DNA of 64,000 nucleotides, taken from positions 186,001 through 250,000 of the forward strand of contig NZ_CP029642.1 in assembly GCF_003268655.1 (NCBI RefSeq). The letters are read 5' to 3'. Shown one piece after another: positions 62,302 through 64,000 of this stretch. A program made the translations under genes and the position numbers. This DNA is from Arthrobacter dokdonellae (GTDB taxonomy: Bacteria; Actinomycetota; Actinomycetes; Actinomycetales; Micrococcaceae). The number at the start of each line of letters is the position of its first letter. The first letter of the stretch is position 1. The notes under the pieces are model-generated. The model saw only the letters and a list, made by a program, of their open reading frames with translations, did not search any database and was not told the origin of the DNA.

Positions 62302-62829
62302 TCAGGGATCCTGAAGGTCTTTCAGCGACTTCGCGATGTTGTGCCGGGCTCCAGCCGCGGCCTGCGCGGCCCTGAGGGTCTCGGCCGTGACGTTGAACCC
62401 GGAAACCCGCGCCTGCAGCTGGGAGAGCTCCGCCGTGAGCATGGCTTCCTGCTCGGCCAGGGCATCGCGCTGTGAGACGAGGTCTCCGTGCTGCTCGGCC
62501 ATGACGGTGAGCCGGCCGCGGGCGGACCGCGCGGCCGCTGCATCGCCACCGGCCGCTGCGGCGGCGGCCTGTGCTTCCAGGGAGTCCATGGCTGACTTCA
62601 AGTCGACCGCCTGCAGGTCCAGGCGCTGGCGGCTGACCGAAACGTCCGCCACGCCGCGGCGCATTTGCGCGAGGGCCGCCAGCTGCTTCAGCTGCGCGGC
62701 GCCCACGGTGAGCTGGCCGCCGGTGGAGGCACCGGCGTCGGACGCCCCGGCGGGCTGGCGTCCGGATGCCTCCCGCCCGGCCGGGGGCCTGCGACGGAAG
62801 GGGGCGGAGAGGCGGTCGAAGACACTCAT
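62302..62829 (-). CDS. PspA/IM30-like coiled-coil protein
   Basis: This 175-residue protein has a Pro/Arg-rich N-terminus (residues 1-40) and then a long heptad-rich coiled coil (LKQLAALAQMRRGVADVSVS, AMDSLEAQAAAAAAGG, LAEQEAMLTAELSQLQARV). The pattern is like part of PspA/IM30 membrane-stress proteins but shorter and more diverged. It lies 6 bp downstream of the next gene on the same strand and probably acts with it. A membrane-associated scaffold is possible. Confidence 0.65.
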   Translation of the reverse strand: MSVFDRLSAPFRRRPPAGREASGRQPAGASDAGASTGGQLTVGAAQLKQLAALAQMRRGVADVSVSRQRLDLQAVDLKSAMDSLEAQAAAAAAGGDAAAARSARGRLTVMAEQHGDLVSQRDALAEQEAMLTAELSQLQARVSGFNVTAETLRAAQAAAGARHNIAKSLKDLQDP

Positions 62830-62835
62830 GCCGGC

Positions 62836-63411
62836 TCAGGAATCGCCGAGATCCGTATACGTGGCGGACCAGTTTTTCAGCATGGCGGCCTCGATCTCGA
62901 GGGTCCTGGTGAGGTCCTTGACGTCGACGTCGGTCATGGGCGCGGCAGCCGCCGCCAGGGCGCTGCGGATGCCGGCGGACGTCTGGATGACCTGTTCCGC
63001 CTGGCCGCCCAGGGTCTGCGCGTACGCGGCCTGCACGGCCGAATCGGGCTCCTTTTGGGCCACGAGCAGCTGATGTTCAAGCACGGCGCCGGCCTGCTGG
63101 AGCGTGCGGTAGATGGAATCCAGGTTGCCCGTGTACTGGCGCGTGCTTTGGGCCACGGCCAGGCTGCGCTGGGTCGCTTCGAGGGATTCCTGCAGGCGGA
63201 TCCGCTGCTTCATGACGTCGCCCAGCGGGCCGGCGGTGGACTGGGCCCGGACCTTGAGCGCATTGCGCTTGGCCAGTTCATACCTGGGCTTTGACTTGTT
63301 CACCAGGCCCAGGACGCCCCGGGATATGAGGACGGCCAAGGTGATGCCCACGCCGAGCACCACGGCAATGGCCACCAGCGCGATGATCAAGATGACGGTG
63401 CCAAAGTCCAT
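62836..63411 (-). CDS. Single-pass membrane protein with coiled coil
   Basis: This 191-residue protein has an N-terminal transmembrane helix (VILIIALVAIAVVLGVGITL). Its cytosolic region has predicted helices (KQRIRLQESLEATQRSLAVA, GNLDSIYRTLQQAGAVLEHQ). It is the likely membrane partner of the PspA-like protein encoded just downstream. The start is divergent from yccF with 157 bp between, where two 15-bp direct repeats lie. The family is not known to me. Confidence 0.7.
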   Translation of the reverse strand: MDFGTVILIIALVAIAVVLGVGITLAVLISRGVLGLVNKSKPRYELAKRNALKVRAQSTAGPLGDVMKQRIRLQESLEATQRSLAVAQSTRQYTGNLDSIYRTLQQAGAVLEHQLLVAQKEPDSAVQAAYAQTLGGQAEQVIQTSAGIRSALAAAAAPMTDVDVKDLTRTLEIEAAMLKNWSATYTDLGDS

Positions 63412-63448
63412 GGCGTTTGTGTTCCTTCTCTTTGCAGCGGCGGCGCAC

Positions 63449-63479
63449 CTTCAGTGCAAATCATCTTCAGTGCAAATCA
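63449..63479. repeat. Two direct copies of CTTCAGTGCAAATCA
   Basis: Exact 15-bp copies at 63449-63463 and 63465-63479, separated by one base, lie between the divergent coiled-coil membrane gene and yccF. They could be tandem regulator sites. Confidence 0.6.
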
Positions 63480-63568
63480 GCGTAGCACCGGTGGCTGGGG
63501 CAAAGATCAGGGAGCCGCTCAGGGTGGTCCCTGATGCCGCGCGGGCGCATAAGCGGAAGAATGGGTCC

Positions 63569-63958
63569 GTGAAGACAATCCTCAATATCATCTGGCTGGT
63601 GTTCGGCGGCCTGTGGCTGGCGCTCGGCTACGTTCTTGCCGGCCTCGTCTGCTGCGCCCTGATCATCACCATCCCGTGGGGGATCGCCTCCTTCCGCATC
63701 GCCGGCTACGCGCTGTGGCCGTTCGGGCGGACCGTGGTGGACAGGCCCGGCGGCCCCGGCATGGCCAGCACCCTGGGCAACGTCGTCTGGATCCTGGTGG
63801 CAGGGATCTGGATTGCCATCGGCCACGTCGCCACCGCCGTCGCCATGGCGATCACCATCATCGGCATCCCGCTGGCCATCGCCAACCTCAAGCTCATCCC
63901 GGTCTCGCTGATGCCGCTGGGCAAGCAGATTGTGCCCACGGCCTGGGCCCGCGCGTAA
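63569..63958 (+). CDS. YccF-domain membrane protein
   Basis: This 129-residue membrane protein with about four helices has two YccF domains. The duplicated motif is visible as ALIITIPWGIASFRIAGYAL and AITIIGIPLAIANLKLIPVS; each contains the I-P-W/L-G/A-I-A core. The GTG at 63569 is the best start for the family N-terminus KTILNIIWLVFGGLWLALGY. The frame is open far upstream without homology. The role of YccF proteins is not established. Confidence 0.87.
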   Translation: MKTILNIIWLVFGGLWLALGYVLAGLVCCALIITIPWGIASFRIAGYALWPFGRTVVDRPGGPGMASTLGNVVWILVAGIWIAIGHVATAVAMAITIIGIPLAIANLKLIPVSLMPLGKQIVPTAWARA

Positions 63959-63967
63959 GCTTGCGGT

Positions 63968-64000
63968 ATGCGTAAAAAAGCCGATTGGCTGGACATCACG
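63968..64000 (+). CDS. First codons of a gene cut by the window edge
   Basis: An ATG at 63968 opens a frame MRKKADWLDIT to the window end, 9 bp after the yccF stop. The short peptide is not enough to identify it. Confidence 0.4.
   Translation, partial: MRKKADWLDIT

Overview
The window is high-GC DNA from an actinobacterium, most likely an Arthrobacter-type member of the Micrococcaceae. This is an inference from four signs: the actinobacterial helicase/secretion (tad) neighbourhood, the mycobacterium-like order of a sterol-carrier-like gene, purF, purM and a DUF3073 gene, a MarP-type periplasmic protease, and frequent GTG starts. Most of it reads as ordinary chromosome. One complete insertion sequence and several families of small dyad repeats are superimposed on it.

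Layout. 1-1890: a truncated methyltransferase gene and trhO. 1966-5090: a GNAT acetyltransferase and a DUF1998-type DEAD/DEAH helicase. 5094-10945 (minus): a compact tad pilus operon made of a CpaE/Ssd-like protein, the TadA ATPase, TadB, TadC, a DUF4244 Flp-like pilin, a TadE protein and a second TadE-like protein. 11171-16023: a family-A DNA polymerase, a Nudix CoA pyrophosphatase overlapping endonuclease III, and a repetitive membrane protein. 16360-18333: acetyl-CoA synthetase. 18412-19920: a complete IS481-family element with 15-bp target duplications, sitting inside the loop of a 20-bp perfect palindrome. 20089-26453: a sugar ABC importer (lipoprotein and two permeases, no ATPase), a DeoR regulator and a GH36 alpha-galactosidase, with a perfect CRP-type site next to the predicted transcription start. 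26473-33976: small proteins, aroQ, marP, a Crp/Fnr regulator, a Nudix protein, a RidA protein, a DUF4177 protein and a class A penicillin-binding protein. 33989-40912: a metallophosphoesterase, tRNA-Pro(CGG), an APC permease, a DUF6541-like membrane protein and an XRE/TPR regulator. 40909-51296: purine genes (purC and purD on minus, purF and purM on plus) enclosing a sortase-anchored S1 protease, a lipoprotein resembling a detached protease pro-domain, an asparaginase and a sterol-carrier-like protein. 51519-57150: DUF3073, a septum-formation-domain membrane protein, clpB with a HAIR operator, and a TipA-like MerR regulator with its own 19-bp-spacer promoter. 57338-64000: a DUF4031/HD protein, an ASCH protein, a pentapeptide-repeat protein, an aldo-keto reductase, a sialidase, a PspA-like coiled-coil pair, YccF and the first codons of one more gene.

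The most unusual feature is purC. A 270-bp array of five exact-length 54-bp palindromic units lies in frame inside the SAICAR synthetase gene, directly after the N-terminal ATP-binding segment. The same repeat family appears as two 52-bp units downstream of purM. Other dyad families lie at gene ends at about 854-941, 18361-18380/19932-19951, 29920-29980, 34973-35091 and 57171-57260. A 42-bp-period repeat also lies in the C-terminal extension of the TadE gene.
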